A DNA stretch of 48,072 nt, taken from NCBI RefSeq assembly GCF_023276435.1, contig NZ_JALLPO010000056.1, forward strand, positions 1 to 48,072, in the 5' to 3' direction. The notes below the pieces were generated by a model that did no database searches, was not told the origin of the DNA, and saw only the letters and a list, made by a program, of their open reading frames with translations. Within the stretch, counting starts at the first letter, position 1; every line of letters starts with the position of its first letter. Shown piece after piece: positions 1 through 8,432 of this stretch. This stretch comes from Sphaerisporangium perillae. GTDB lineage: Bacteria > Actinomycetota > Actinomycetes > Streptosporangiales > Streptosporangiaceae. The position numbers and the translations under genes are program-made.

Positions 1-699
1 GGCGGCCTCCCCGGGACGGCCCCGTGGCGGGACGCGCCGCGGGCCCTGCCCGGTGCCGAGCACGCGGCGCGGGGTGGCGATGGTGGCCTCGGGCTCGCCT
101 CTGACCGGCCGCGCCGGCCCGTCGGTACGCGAAGCGGCGCCGCCGGGCCTCGGCGGGCGCCCTGCGCCACCCGACCGGCCGCCCGGACCGCCGGAGCCGC
201 CGGAACGCCCGGAGCCGCCGGCGCCCTCGGATCGCCCGGAACCGGCCGGACGGCCGCCGGATCCGTCGGGGCGCCCGGAGCTCCCCGGCCGGCCGGCCGC
301 TCCACCCGAGGCGCCCGCGCCGCCCGAACGGCCACCGGAAGCACCTGAACCGCCCGAACGATCACCGGAAGCACCTGAACGGCCCGAACGACCACTGGAC
401 GCGCCGGGAGCGCCCGAACCGCCACCGGACGCGCCCGCACCACTCGAACGGCCGCCGGAAGCACCTGAACCGCCCGAACGGCCGTCCGGAGCGCCTGGGT
501 CCGAGCCACCGGAACGCCCGGAGCCGCCGGAGCGGCCACCGGGGCCCTCAGGGCGTCCGGGACCTTCGGGCGGGCCCTGGCGGCCTCCGGATCCGGATCC
601 GGAGCCGCGCCGGGGCCCGCCCGGACCGCTTCGCCCGCCTCCACCGCCGCCCGGACCGTTGCGACCGGGCCCGGGGGGGCGGCCGCCACCCTCTCTCAC
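1..699 (-). CDS. ftsI: FtsI / PBP2-type peptidoglycan transpeptidase, N-terminal fragment (cut by window edge)
   Basis: This is an open minus-strand frame of 233 codons running off the left edge. It starts at a GTG that overlaps the ftsL stop as GTGA. Only a Gly/Ser/Arg/Pro-rich, presumably cytoplasmic tail is visible; the membrane segment and transpeptidase domain would lie outside the window. The tail holds six 10-residue units of the type GRSGGSGASG at about residues 73-132 and becomes more normal near residue 200 (RGEPEATIATPRRVLG). The identity rests on synteny: in actinobacteria mraZ-rsmH-ftsL is followed by ftsI, the septal transpeptidase of the divisome. A tail of more than 200 disordered residues is long. 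It could instead be a separate low-complexity ORF, but the coupling and operon position favour FtsI. Confidence 0.6.
   Translation of the reverse strand, partial: MREGGGRPPGPGRNGPGGGGGGRSGPGGPRRGSGSGSGGRQGPPEGPGRPEGPGGRSGGSGRSGGSDPGAPDGRSGGSGASGGRSSGAGASGGGSGAPGASSGRSGRSGASGDRSGGSGASGGRSGGAGASGGAAGRPGSSGRPDGSGGRPAGSGRSEGAGGSGRSGGSGGPGGRSGGAGRPPRPGGAASRTDGPARPVRGEPEATIATPRRVLGTGQGPRRVPPRGRPGEAA
304..483 (-). repeat. Six 30-bp (10-codon) repeats in the FtsI N-terminal tail
   Basis: Read on the minus strand, this stretch encodes six consecutive decapeptides matching [GD]-[RG]-S-x-x-[SAP]-G-A-S-[GS]. The flanks are also Gly/Ser/Arg-rich but less regular. Third positions vary (GGC/GGT, TCC/TCG/TCA), so this is an older, selected or diverging array rather than a fresh slippage tract. 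Confidence 0.7.
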
Positions 700-1280
700 C
701 GGATCGAGACCCCCGCGCCCTGTGCCCCGGTGCCGGCCGGAGCCTGGTTCTGGCTCGCCGCCCGGCCGGCCCCCTGGCCCTCCGGCGGGATGACCAGGAC
801 CTGCGGCGCCCGCTTGTCGGGCTTCTCGCCCAGCTTGCGGGCCTGCTCGGCGAGCCTCTCCGGCTGGGAGTCCAGCAGCACTTTGGTGCGCGCGGCCGCC
901 GCCTCGTCGCGCAGGCGCTGGGTGCTCTTGACCAGGTCGTTCGCCCGGTAGGAGTCGGTGGCGAGCACGACGTTCAGCAGCAGCAGACTGACCAGGCCGC
1001 CGCACAGCAGGCCGACGACGAGCAGCACGAACGGCATGCGCGGCGCGCCACGCCGGACGGTCGCCCGCGGCGGGGCCTCCGCGGCCTCGGCCACCGGCGG
1101 CGCGGGCGCGGCCGCGCGCCTCGGAGGACGCGACGGCGCCGGGCGCCGGACGGTCCTTTCGGGCCGCGGCGGCGCGGTGACCGCGCGGGTGCCGCGCGCC
1201 GTGCGCACAGGCCTGTCGTCGACGGCGGTCGCCGTGCGGACGCTGACGGCCTCTTGCGGTGTCTCCTTGTCAATGCTCAT
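696..1280 (-). CDS. ftsL: FtsL-like septum formation protein (divisome)
   Basis: This 194-aa single-pass protein is the divisome factor between rsmH and ftsI. Residues 1-80 are a basic, proline- and alanine-rich cytoplasmic tail. Residues 83-107 ([10 protein letters not shown]...) are one hydrophobic helix, and residues 110-150 are Arg/Gln/Leu/Ala-rich and consistent with the short extracytoplasmic coiled coil of FtsL. The C-terminus is a Gln/Ala/Gly-rich tail. In actinobacteria this slot holds FtsL, which works with FtsB (DivIC) and FtsQ to activate FtsW-FtsI. The ATG overlaps the rsmH stop (ATGA) and its stop overlaps the ftsI GTG (GTGA), so the three are translationally coupled. FtsL is weakly conserved in sequence, so the call rests on topology and position. 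Confidence 0.8.
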   Translation of the reverse strand: MSIDKETPQEAVSVRTATAVDDRPVRTARGTRAVTAPPRPERTVRRPAPSRPPRRAAAPAPPVAEAAEAPPRATVRRGAPRMPFVLLVVGLLCGGLVSLLLLNVVLATDSYRANDLVKSTQRLRDEAAAARTKVLLDSQPERLAEQARKLGEKPDKRAPQVLVIPPEGQGAGRAASQNQAPAGTGAQGAGVSIR

Positions 1281-2248
1281 TCCGGCTCCCGGATCCTCTC
1301 TGCCGCCCGCAACCTGGCCGAGGCAGCGCGCGGGTTGCGCGCGACCTCTTCCTCGTCTGGGAGCTCCGCTCCCCTCGTCACCAGACGGAACCGCGGCTGG
1401 TGGGCCGGCAACGGGACGGGCAGCCCCGGAGGGCTGGTGTCCCTGGTTCGCGCCGTGAGGACCTGCTTGCTCAGCCGGTCCTCCAGTGAGTGGTAGGAGA
1501 GCACGACCACGCGCCCTCCGACCTTCAGTGCGTCCAGTGCAGCGGGGAGCGCCCGTTCGAGAGCGGTCAACTCCCCATTCACCTCGATGCGTAAGGCCTG
1601 GAACGTTCTTTTGGCGGGGTTTCCACCGGTACGACGGGTCGCGGCCGGGATCGCGTCACGGACGATCTCCGCCAGCCGCTTGGTCGACGTGATCGGCTCC
1701 TCTGCCCGCTCCCGGGCGATGAAACGCGCGACGCGCGCGGCGAAGCGCTCCTCGCCGTAGTCGCGCAGGATGCGGGTCAACTCCGCCTCGGAGTAGGTGT
1801 TGACCACCACATCGGCCGTGAGCTCCTGCTCGGGGTCCATGCGCATGTCGAGGGGAGCGTCGTAGGAGTAGGCGAAGCCGCGCCCGGCCTCGTCGAGCTG
1901 CGGGGAGGACACCCCGAGGTCGAACAGGGCCCCGTCCACGCGGGGATGGCCGGCGCGCGCGAGCACCTCGGGCAGCTCGTCGGAGACCGCCCTCACCAGG
2001 GTGACGCGGCCCGCGTACGGCGCGAGGCGTTCGGTGGACCGCTCGATGGCGGTCGGATCCCGGTCGATACCGACCAGGTGAAGATCTGGGTGCGCGGCCA
2101 GCAGCGCCTCCGCGTGACCGCCGAGGCCCAGATTGGCGTCGACCAGCACGGGGCTAGGACCGGCGAGCGCGGGAGCGAGAAGCTCCAGGACGCGTCGCAG
2201 CATCACCGGGACGTGCCCGCCCGGCTCGGCATGATCTTGGACATGCAT
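1277..2248 (-). CDS. rsmH: 16S rRNA m4C1402 methyltransferase RsmH (MraW)
   Basis: RsmH is a 323-aa SAM-dependent enzyme that N4-methylates C1402 in the 16S rRNA decoding centre. The start chosen is the ATG giving [17 protein letters not shown], preceded by an AAAGGGGG ribosome site; the frame stays open upstream but without RsmH-like sequence. Visible family signatures are [13 protein letters not shown] at the N-terminus, the SAM loop [11 protein letters not shown] with GIDRDPTAI, the block [45 protein letters not shown], and [10 protein letters not shown] near the C-terminus. The length is normal for the family. The gene overlaps ftsL by 4 bp and lies 290 bp downstream of mraZ in the same transcription unit. 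Confidence 0.97.
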   Translation of the reverse strand: MHVQDHAEPGGHVPVMLRRVLELLAPALAGPSPVLVDANLGLGGHAEALLAAHPDLHLVGIDRDPTAIERSTERLAPYAGRVTLVRAVSDELPEVLARAGHPRVDGALFDLGVSSPQLDEAGRGFAYSYDAPLDMRMDPEQELTADVVVNTYSEAELTRILRDYGEERFAARVARFIARERAEEPITSTKRLAEIVRDAIPAATRRTGGNPAKRTFQALRIEVNGELTALERALPAALDALKVGGRVVVLSYHSLEDRLSKQVLTARTRDTSPPGLPVPLPAHQPRFRLVTRGAELPDEEEVARNPRAASARLRAAERIREPE

Positions 2249-2538
2249 GGTCAAACCCCCTTTGCCGCCTTGGTCGTGTCCATCGAAACCCCGGGACACT
2301 TCCTGCTCGCGGATATGCGGCCTTCCATTCGGCCTTTCGCCGGCGGGCTCTCGCCCCCCCTTGTAAACGGCTCGTCCGGCCAGGTCCCCATCCGCGTCCC
2401 CTCTTCGCGCCCCGCCACCTGACACCGGGGAAGGTGCATCAGCTGGCGGCGGCGCTGCGGTGACCGGAACCGTCCCGGCACCATGGGAGCGGGTGGAGAC
2501 CTCGCCGAACGACGTCTTCACCGACGAGTCGACCTTCG
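2249..2538 (-). other. mraZ-rsmH intergenic spacer, no supported gene
   Basis: All minus-strand frames here are partly open but give compositionally odd peptides. One frame ends 2 nt before the rsmH ATG. I see no U-rich terminator and no convincing secondary promoter, so rsmH is probably transcribed from the mraZ promoter. Confidence 0.4.
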
Positions 2539-2970
2539 TCAAAGGACTCCTGGCAGCACCTCCTCCGACAGCTCGGAGAACGCCTGCTCTTGGTCGGCCA
2601 GATAGGTGTCCCAGGCCGTCGCGTCCCAGATCTCCAGCCGCGTGTTGGCCCCGATGACCACACAGTCGCGGCGAAGGCCGGCATACTCGCGCAGGCTCTG
2701 GGGGATGGTGATCCGCCCCTGCTTGTCGGGCGTCTCGTCGGAAGCACTGGCGAAGAAGACGCGACTGTAATCGCGAACGGCCTTGGCTGTCACGGGCGCG
2801 GTACGCAGCGCCTCGGTGATGCGCTGGAACTCCTCTACTGGAAATACGTAGAGGCACCGCTCCTGGCCCTTGGTGATCACAAGACCCTCCGCCAGCTCCT
2901 CACGGTACTTCGCCGGCAGGAACAGTCGTCCTTTTTCGTCCAGACGCGGTTGATGGGTGCCGAGGAACAC
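2539..2970 (-). CDS. mraZ: MraZ transcriptional regulator of the dcw cluster
   Basis: This 143-aa protein has two SpoVT-AbrB-type half-domains: [16 protein letters not shown] near the N-terminus and [16 protein letters not shown] in the middle. MraZ forms a ring-shaped oligomer that binds direct TGGG-type repeats upstream of its own operon, where it represses in E. coli and activates in some mollicutes. The start used is a GTG ([14 protein letters not shown]) with GGGAGG 9 nt upstream. A longer frame reading to 3093 runs through the promoter and operator and is rejected. It is the first gene of mraZ-rsmH-ftsL-ftsI, and four matching operator repeats lie about 50 bp upstream. Confidence 0.97.
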   Translation of the reverse strand: MFLGTHQPRLDEKGRLFLPAKYREELAEGLVITKGQERCLYVFPVEEFQRITEALRTAPVTAKAVRDYSRVFFASASDETPDKQGRITIPQSLREYAGLRRDCVVIGANTRLEIWDATAWDTYLADQEQAFSELSEEVLPGVL

Positions 2971-3021
2971 CGGCCCCACCTCCCGTGCCATGTGGAACGG
3001 CCGGCGCTTGGACCCCAGCCC

Positions 3022-3063
3022 CTCCACTGCGCACCACCATACTCCACTTCTCCCCACCGTCAA
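3022..3063 (-). promoter_or_regulatory. mraZ promoter with embedded four-repeat MraZ operator
   Basis: On the minus strand, TTGACG (3063-3058) and TATGGT (3041-3036) are 16 bp apart, a good sigma-70-type promoter. The spacer and the following bases carry TGGGG, TGGAG, TGGTG and TGGAG, starting at 3056, 3046, 3036 and 3026, that is with exact 10-bp periodicity. Direct TGGGN repeats with 5-nt spacers are the known MraZ recognition layout. Because they overlap the -35/-10 spacer and the start region, binding would be expected to repress initiation. Confidence 0.8.
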
Positions 3064-3120
3064 CTGATTCAAACCGTGTCGGACGGCTGCCATGCTCGCG
3101 TTTTCGCAGGTCAGAGCAAG

Positions 3121-3145
3121 TGGAGTGGAGTGGAGGGCCCTGGGG
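3121..3145 (+). promoter_or_regulatory. Second MraZ-type repeat array, plus orientation
   Basis: On the plus strand TGGAG, TGGAG and TGGGG start at 3121, 3131 and 3141, three repeats at exact 10-bp spacing as in the classical MraZ box. An extra TGGAG sits in the first spacer. The array points toward the divergent moxR operon and lies 58 bp beyond the mraZ -35. Function is inferred from pattern only. Confidence 0.5.
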
Positions 3146-3244
3146 GCGCAGCATGCGCTGACGGGCGTGTCGGGCCGCCGCTTGACATATCCCGGTCACT
3201 TTCCGGGCCCGCGGGGCGCAGGATGGAGGAACGAGAAGCCGGGG

Positions 3245-3260
3245 GTGGGGAGAAGTGGAG
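3245..3260 (+). promoter_or_regulatory. Third MraZ-type box, identical 16-mer to the mraZ operator core
   Basis: The 16-mer GTGGGGAGAAGTGGAG occurs here on the plus strand and, identically, on the minus strand at 3057-3042 inside the mraZ promoter. The two copies are 187 bp apart in inverted orientation, each pointing at its neighbouring operon. Here only two TGGNG repeats are present, with a poor third. No clear -35/-10 pair flanks this copy. Confidence 0.5.
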
Positions 3261-3475
3261 CGCCGGAGCGGTCGCTCGTGTCACGGTATTCGCACCTTCA
3301 CGGAACATGAACGCGACTCCGGAGCAGAACACTGGGGCTGTTCATCCCGAATATGACGGAAAGTCGCCCGGGAACCTCCGGCACCGTAGTGTCGGTACGC
3401 ACAATGAAAAAGGAACGACAAAGCCCCCCGCAATACGATCCCGGCGTGGGGCTGCCGCACCCTCATGGAGGCCCG

Positions 3476-4480
3476 GTGGGAATAACCCACGATGTCGGAC
3501 AGGAGCTGGATGGTCTGGTCGCCACGGCGCACCGGATCCGTGAGGCGATCGAGTCGGTGATCGAGGGCAAGAGCGACGTCGTCCGCCTCACCCTCACGGT
3601 GCTGCTCGCGGAAGGGCACCTGCTCATCGAGGACGTGCCGGGAGTCGGCAAGACCATGCTGGCCAAGGCGCTCGCCCGGTCGATCGACTGCCCGGTGCGC
3701 CGCGTCCAGTTCACCCCAGATCTGCTTCCGAGCGACATCACGGGCGTCAGCGCCTTCAACCAGCAATCACGCGAGTTCGAGTTCAAGCCCGGCCCGGTCT
3801 TCGCCAACATCGTGGTCGGCGACGAGATCAACCGCGCCTCCCCCAAGACCCAGTCGGCGCTGCTCGAGTGCATGGAGGAGCACCAGGTCACCGTCGACGG
3901 CACCACCTACCGCCTCGAGACGCCGTTCATGGTCATCGCGACCCAGAACCCCATCGAGATGGAGGGCACCTATCCCCTCCCCGAGGCCCAGCGCGACCGC
4001 TTCACCGCGAGGATCGCGATGGGGTACCCCGAACCCGCCGCCGAACTGGAGATGCTCGACGTCCACGGCGCCTCCTCGCCGCTGGACAAGCTGGAGCCCG
4101 TCGCCACGACCGCCGAGGTGAAGGCGCTGATCGACGCCGTGCGGGCCGTCTACGTCTCCCAGCCCATCAAGAAGTACGCGATCGACCTGGTGACCTCCAC
4201 CCGCCAGTCCCCCGACCTGCGGCTCGGCGCCTCCCCGCGCGCCACCCTGCACCTCGTGCGGGCCGCCCGCGCCCAGGCGGCGCTCGCCGGACGCGACTAC
4301 GTCATCCCTGACGACCTGCAGGAACTCGCCGTCCCCGTCCTGGCCCACCGTCTGCTCCCGAGCCTGGAGGCCCAGGGGCAGCGACGCCGCCCCGAGCACG
4401 TCATGGCCGAACTCGTCCGTCGCGTCCCGGTGCCGGACAGCCGGGAGAGGGGGTTCGACGGGGCGGGATCCGAGCGGTGA
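3476..4480 (+). CDS. MoxR-family AAA+ ATPase
   Basis: MoxR-type AAA+ ATPases act as chaperones, usually with a partner carrying a VWA or DUF58 domain. Visible motifs are Walker A EDVPGVGKTMLAKA (about residue 53), FTPDLLPSDITG, Walker B VVGDEINRASPKTQSALLECMEE, sensor ATQNPIEMEGTYPLPEAQRDRF, and the lid motif LRLGASPRATLHLVRAARA. The GTG at 3476 (VGITHDVGQELDG) has GGAGG 4 nt upstream and matches usual family N-termini. An ATG at 3404, with a possible -10 TAGTGT at 3387, and an ATG at 3353 are in-frame alternatives. The stop overlaps the DUF58 start, so the pair is coupled. The gene is divergent from mraZ. Confidence 0.93.
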   Translation: MGITHDVGQELDGLVATAHRIREAIESVIEGKSDVVRLTLTVLLAEGHLLIEDVPGVGKTMLAKALARSIDCPVRRVQFTPDLLPSDITGVSAFNQQSREFEFKPGPVFANIVVGDEINRASPKTQSALLECMEEHQVTVDGTTYRLETPFMVIATQNPIEMEGTYPLPEAQRDRFTARIAMGYPEPAAELEMLDVHGASSPLDKLEPVATTAEVKALIDAVRAVYVSQPIKKYAIDLVTSTRQSPDLRLGASPRATLHLVRAARAQAALAGRDYVIPDDLQELAVPVLAHRLLPSLEAQGQRRRPEHVMAELVRRVPVPDSRERGFDGAGSER

Positions 4481-5760
4481 TGGCAGGGCTCAGGGCGCTC
4501 ACCTCGCGCGGCCGCTCCTTCCTCGCCTCGGGCGTCGCCGCCCTGCTGTGCGCGTTCGTCCTCGGGGAGCACGACCTGCTGCGGGTCAGCGTGCTGGTCA
4601 TCACGCTGCCGCTGCTCGCCGCCCTGGTCGTCGCCCGCACCCGCTACCGCCTCAGCTGCGCCAGGCGCCTTGACCCGAGCAGGGTCGAGGTGGGCTCCGA
4701 CAGCACCGTCACGGTCCGGCTGGAGAACGTCACCCGGCTCCCCACCGGGCTGCTGCTCATCGAGGACACCGTTCCCTACGCCGTCGGCACCCGCCCCCGG
4801 TTCGTCCTGGACCGGGTGGAGTCGCGCGGCATCCGGGAGATCGACTACAAGGTCCGTTCCGACCTGCGGGGCCGGTTCCCCATCGGGCCGCTTTCGGTGC
4901 GCATCACCGACCCCTTCGGCCTGGTCGAGCTGACCCGCGCCTTCACCGCCACCGACACGCTGATGGTCGTCCCGGAGGTCGTGCCGCTCCCCCACGTCCG
5001 CCTCTCCGGCGAGTGGACCGGCGGCGGCGACAGCCGCAGCACCAGCGTGGCGGCGGCCGGAGACGACGACATCGGCCCCCGGGAGTACCGCCAGGGTGAC
5101 GACCTGCGCCGGGTGCACTGGCGATCCACCGCGCGGTACGGCGAGCTGATGGTGCGCCGCGAGGAGCAGCAGTGGCAGAGCCGGGGCGCCCTGCTCCTGG
5201 ACACCCGCAGGCACGCGCACCGCGGCGAGGGCCCGCGCTCGTCGTTCGAGGTGAGCGTCTCGGCGGCCGCGTCCATCGGGATGCAGCTCGCCCGCGACGG
5301 CCTCGGCCTGCGCCTGGTCACCGACCAGGGCGCCCAGCACCTCCCCGACACCGCGGGCGGCCACTCCCTCCTCGACGCGCTCGCCGTGGTGCGCCAGAGC
5401 ACCGCCCGCTCGCTCGACACCGGTATCACGGCGCTGCGGCAGGGCGGCGGGGACGGCCTCATCGTCGCCGTGCTCGGCGACCTGGACGCCGAGGAGGCCC
5501 AGGCGATGGCCCGGCTCAGGAACAGCGGGGTCACCGGCGTCGCCGTCCTGCTCGACGTGCGCACCTGGCAGCAGACGCCCGCCCACCACGCGGCGGTGGA
5601 CGAGTCGTTCGAGACGGCTCGGGCCATTCTCGCCGGCTCCGGCTGGCGGGTCGTGCGGCTGCCCGCCGGCACCTCCCTCGCGGCCGTCTGGCAGGACGCC
5701 GGCCAGAGCAGCCGGTACGCCGGGCCGCGGGACACGATCACGGCAGGAGACGCGGCATGA
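4480..5760 (+). CDS. DUF58-domain membrane protein (MoxR partner)
   Basis: This protein of about 426 aa has two hydrophobic helices near the N-terminus (SFLASGVAALLCAFVLGE and VLVITLPLLAALVVA). A beta-rich segment follows (VGSDSTVTVRLENVTRLP...), and then the DUF58 signature REYRQGDDLRRVHWRSTARYGELMVRREE near residue 200. The C-terminal half resembles a VWA-like fold (LIVAVLGDLDAEEA, GVTGVAVLLDVRTW). Such proteins accompany MoxR ATPases and transglutaminase-like TgpA proteins. The start is the ATG overlapping the moxR stop (TGATG) or the GTG one codon earlier. Its stop overlaps the next ATG (ATGA). Confidence 0.9.
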   Translation: MAGLRALTSRGRSFLASGVAALLCAFVLGEHDLLRVSVLVITLPLLAALVVARTRYRLSCARRLDPSRVEVGSDSTVTVRLENVTRLPTGLLLIEDTVPYAVGTRPRFVLDRVESRGIREIDYKVRSDLRGRFPIGPLSVRITDPFGLVELTRAFTATDTLMVVPEVVPLPHVRLSGEWTGGGDSRSTSVAAAGDDDIGPREYRQGDDLRRVHWRSTARYGELMVRREEQQWQSRGALLLDTRRHAHRGEGPRSSFEVSVSAAASIGMQLARDGLGLRLVTDQGAQHLPDTAGGHSLLDALAVVRQSTARSLDTGITALRQGGGDGLIVAVLGDLDAEEAQAMARLRNSGVTGVAVLLDVRTWQQTPAHHAAVDESFETARAILAGSGWRVVRLPAGTSLAAVWQDAGQSSRYAGPRDTITAGDAA

Positions 5761-8255
5761 GACTTCCGATCGCGGCGGGCCTGGCCACGGCCGCGGCCTC
5801 GATCACCCTCTATCCCCTGTTCCGCGGGGGCACCTGGTTCTGGACCGGGATGGGCGCGATCATCGTGGTCGTCGTCGCCTCGGTCCTCACCACCCGCAAC
5901 ACCATGCCGCGATGGCTCGGCCCTCCGGCCGAGCTCTTCGTGCTGTGGGTCTACCTCACGATGGTGTTCGTCCTCGACGACAACTGGGCGTGGATCCTCC
6001 CCACCAAGGACTCCGTCGTCTCCCTGGCGCGGCTGCTCGGGGAAGGGTTCGACGACATCCAGCGGTACGCCGCCCCGGTGCCGGCCAACCCCTCGATCTC
6101 CCTGCTCACCGCCGGTGGCATCGGCCTGATCGCCGTGCTCGTCGACCTCCTCGCCGTGCGGCTGCGGCGCGCGGCCCTCGCGGGGCTGCCGCTGCTGGCC
6201 CTGTTCACCGTGCCCGCGGCGGTGCTGTCCGACCCGATCAGCTGGCCGGCGTTCATCATCGGCGCCCTCGGGTACGTGGGCCTGCTCACCGCCGACGGGC
6301 GCGAGCGCCTCAGCCACTGGGGCCGCGCCGTCCTGGTGCGCCGCTCGCGCGGCGCGGGCGCCCGGATCCAGACCGACACCGCCCCGCTCTCGCTGGCGGG
6401 CAAGCGCATCGGCTTCGCGGCGATCGCCCTGGCCATCGCGCTGCCCGCGCTGCTGCCGACGCTGGAGCCGAGCCCGCTGTTCGGGTTCGGCGTGGGCTCG
6501 GGCACCGGCAGGGGCGGCAACACGATCACCATCCCGAACCCGATCGCGAGCCTGCGCGGCCAGCTCAACCAGCCCCAGAACGCCACGGTCCTCACCTACA
6601 CCAACAACGACAACGTCCCTCGCTACCTGCGGATGTACTCGCTGGACACCTTCGACGGCGAGCAGTGGACGATGTCGCAGCCCAAGGGCCGGCCCGAGGA
6701 CCGCGTGTCGGAGGCCCCGATGCCGCCGCCGCCCGGCCTGTCCCTGGACGTCCCGGTGAAGAACGTCGCCACGCAGATCCGGGTGAGCGACGACGTCGAG
6801 GGCCTCAGCTTCCTGCCGCTGCCCTATCCGTCGGCATCGGTGCGGGTGGAGGGCGACTGGCGCGCCGACGAGAGCACGCTCATGGTCTTCTCCACGCGCG
6901 ACACGGCGGGCGGGCAGTCCTACAGCATCGCCGGCCGGGAGCCCCAGCCGACCACCGACGACCTCAGGACGCTCCCCGGGACGCCCGACGTCGAGATCGC
7001 CACGCGCTACCTCGCCCTTCCCCCGGACCTGCCGCCGCAGATCCGCGGCATGGCGGCCCGGCTGGTCAAGGACACCGACACTCCCTACGAGGCGGCGGTC
7101 AAGCTCCAGTCGTGGTTCACCTCGGGAGGCGGCTTCGTCTACAGCCTGAGGACGCAGGGCAACGGCAACGAGGCGCTGCTGGACTTCCTGAACAACCGGG
7201 CCGGCTACTGCGAGCAGTTCGCCGCCGCCATGGCGGTGATGGCCCGCGTCCTCGGCATCCCCGCCCGCGTGGGCATCGGCTACACCGGCGGCTCCTTCAT
7301 CGACGGCTCCTGGCAGGTCCGCACCCACGACCTGCACGCATGGCCCGAGCTGTACTTCGAGGGAGCCGGATGGCTGCGCTTCGAGCCCACCCCGGCGGGC
7401 GGTCTCGGCCAGGCCACGGCCCGGATCCCCGACTACAGCCGCCCGCCTGTCACGACCGGCACACCGGGTGACACCCCGACCGCCGGGCCGACCGGCGGCA
7501 CCGACGCGAACGACCCGGCCGGCGGCCTGGCGGGCGCGAGGCGCGATCCCCGCGACCCCGACACCGGTCTCGCCGCGGGCCCGGTCATCGTGGACACGGG
7601 CGTCCCCGTACCCGCCAAGATCGGCCTCGGCTTCGTCGCCCTGCTGCTGGTCGGGCTGCTCCCCGCCGCCTGGCGGGCGCTGGTCCGCTACCGGCGCCGG
7701 CGCGCCTGGGCCCAGGCGGACGGCGCGGCCGGGGAAGGCGGCGCCGCCGCGGCCCGCGAGGGGCGCCTGCGCGGGCAGGCCCGGGCGCCGGAGACGGTCC
7801 TCGGGCACGCGGTGCACGCGTCGTGGCAGGAGCTGATCGACACGCTGTACGATCTGCGGCTCGGTCACGAGGCGAGCGAGACCCCGCGCGCCCTGGCGAG
7901 GCGGCTGGTCGAGCAGTGCGAGCTGGACGGCGCGAGCGCCTCCTCGATCACGAGGATCGCCTCGGCCGAGGAGCGGATGCGGTACGCGCGCACGCCCGGG
8001 CGGGTCGGCTCCCTGAGCGAGGACATGCGGACCGTGCGCGACGCGCTGCGGGCGAGGGTGCCGCGCTCGCGGCGGCTGCGGGCCACGCTCCTGCCGCCCT
8101 CCACGCTGCGCAGGCTGAGAGGCGTGGGAGAGAAGATGCTCGACGGCTTCGACCGGCTGGAGACACTGCGGCTGTGGCCGCGGCGTCGCGACCTCCCGCC
8201 GCCCGGCCGGGAGCAGGCCGCCGAGGAGCGCCCGCTGGCCGGTTCCCGGCGCTGA
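5757..8255 (+). CDS. Transglutaminase-like membrane protein (TgpA family)
   Basis: This protein of about 832 aa has five or six membrane helices in residues 1-230, then an exported papain-like transglutaminase core. The catalytic Cys is in GYCEQFAAAMAVMARVLGIPARV (about residue 484), and the His is in VRTHDLHAWPELYFEGAGW (about residue 526), where an acidic residue also follows. A Thr/Gly/Pro-rich linker, one more helix near residue 620 (IGLGFVALLLVGLLPAAW) and a cytoplasmic DUF4129-like tail follow. In actinobacteria this gene closes moxR-DUF58-tgpA operons. The substrate is unknown. The setting next to the dcw cluster suggests an envelope role, which is inference. A much longer in-frame extension back to 5172 lies inside DUF58 and is spurious. 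Confidence 0.92.
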   Translation: MRLPIAAGLATAAASITLYPLFRGGTWFWTGMGAIIVVVVASVLTTRNTMPRWLGPPAELFVLWVYLTMVFVLDDNWAWILPTKDSVVSLARLLGEGFDDIQRYAAPVPANPSISLLTAGGIGLIAVLVDLLAVRLRRAALAGLPLLALFTVPAAVLSDPISWPAFIIGALGYVGLLTADGRERLSHWGRAVLVRRSRGAGARIQTDTAPLSLAGKRIGFAAIALAIALPALLPTLEPSPLFGFGVGSGTGRGGNTITIPNPIASLRGQLNQPQNATVLTYTNNDNVPRYLRMYSLDTFDGEQWTMSQPKGRPEDRVSEAPMPPPPGLSLDVPVKNVATQIRVSDDVEGLSFLPLPYPSASVRVEGDWRADESTLMVFSTRDTAGGQSYSIAGREPQPTTDDLRTLPGTPDVEIATRYLALPPDLPPQIRGMAARLVKDTDTPYEAAVKLQSWFTSGGGFVYSLRTQGNGNEALLDFLNNRAGYCEQFAAAMAVMARVLGIPARVGIGYTGGSFIDGSWQVRTHDLHAWPELYFEGAGWLRFEPTPAGGLGQATARIPDYSRPPVTTGTPGDTPTAGPTGGTDANDPAGGLAGARRDPRDPDTGLAAGPVIVDTGVPVPAKIGLGFVALLLVGLLPAAWRALVRYRRRRAWAQADGAAGEGGAAAAREGRLRGQARAPETVLGHAVHASWQELIDTLYDLRLGHEASETPRALARRLVEQCELDGASASSITRIASAEERMRYARTPGRVGSLSEDMRTVRDALRARVPRSRRLRATLLPPSTLRRLRGVGEKMLDGFDRLETLRLWPRRRDLPPPGREQAAEERPLAGSRR

Positions 8256-8265
8256 CCCGCCCGCG

Positions 8266-8307
8266 TCCCGCCGGTGAAGGCCCGTGGACGGGTCTCCCCC
8301 GGCGGGA
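8266..8307 (+). terminator. Branched GC hairpin after the transglutaminase gene
   Basis: TCCCGCCGG (8266-8274) pairs with CCGGCGGGA (8299-8307), and the loop contains a second stem CCCGT/ACGGG (8281-8292). It begins 10 bp after the stop codon. There is no U-tract, as is common for actinobacterial terminators. Confidence 0.55.
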
Positions 8308-8402
8308 GGCGGGCCGCCCGGGGGCGAGGGGACGCCGCTTCGCCCATGGCGAGGCAGGACACCGCGCGAAGGCCTGGTGCGGGAGTGGGTCCGGGACATG
8401 GC

Positions 8403-8432
8403 TCGCATGCCCACCCATGGGTGGGCATGCGA
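8403..8432. repeat. 30-bp perfect palindrome without a loop
   Basis: TCGCATGCCCACCCA is followed directly by its exact reverse complement, centred on CATG (8416-8419). It lies between the convergent transglutaminase and DUF3040 genes. A second GC stem, CCGGCCC/GGGCCGG, follows at about 8443-8460. A protein-binding site or a bidirectional transcript end are both possible; no U-tract is present. Confidence 0.7.

Noticed and set aside
53..793. Plus-strand 246-aa proline-rich ORF
   Set aside because: It is the complement of the Gly/Ser/Arg repeat tail of FtsI and the end of ftsL. Pro-rich reading of the opposite strand is expected in this GC context, and it has no domain.
3183..3188. Perfect TTGACA as a moxR promoter -35
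   Set aside because: No TANNNT element lies 16-19 bp downstream, so a promoter there cannot be supported.
4845..8414. Minus-strand ORF of 1189 aa
   Set aside because: It is antisense to the DUF58 and transglutaminase genes. It has no recognisable motif and the composition of a GC-rich shadow frame.
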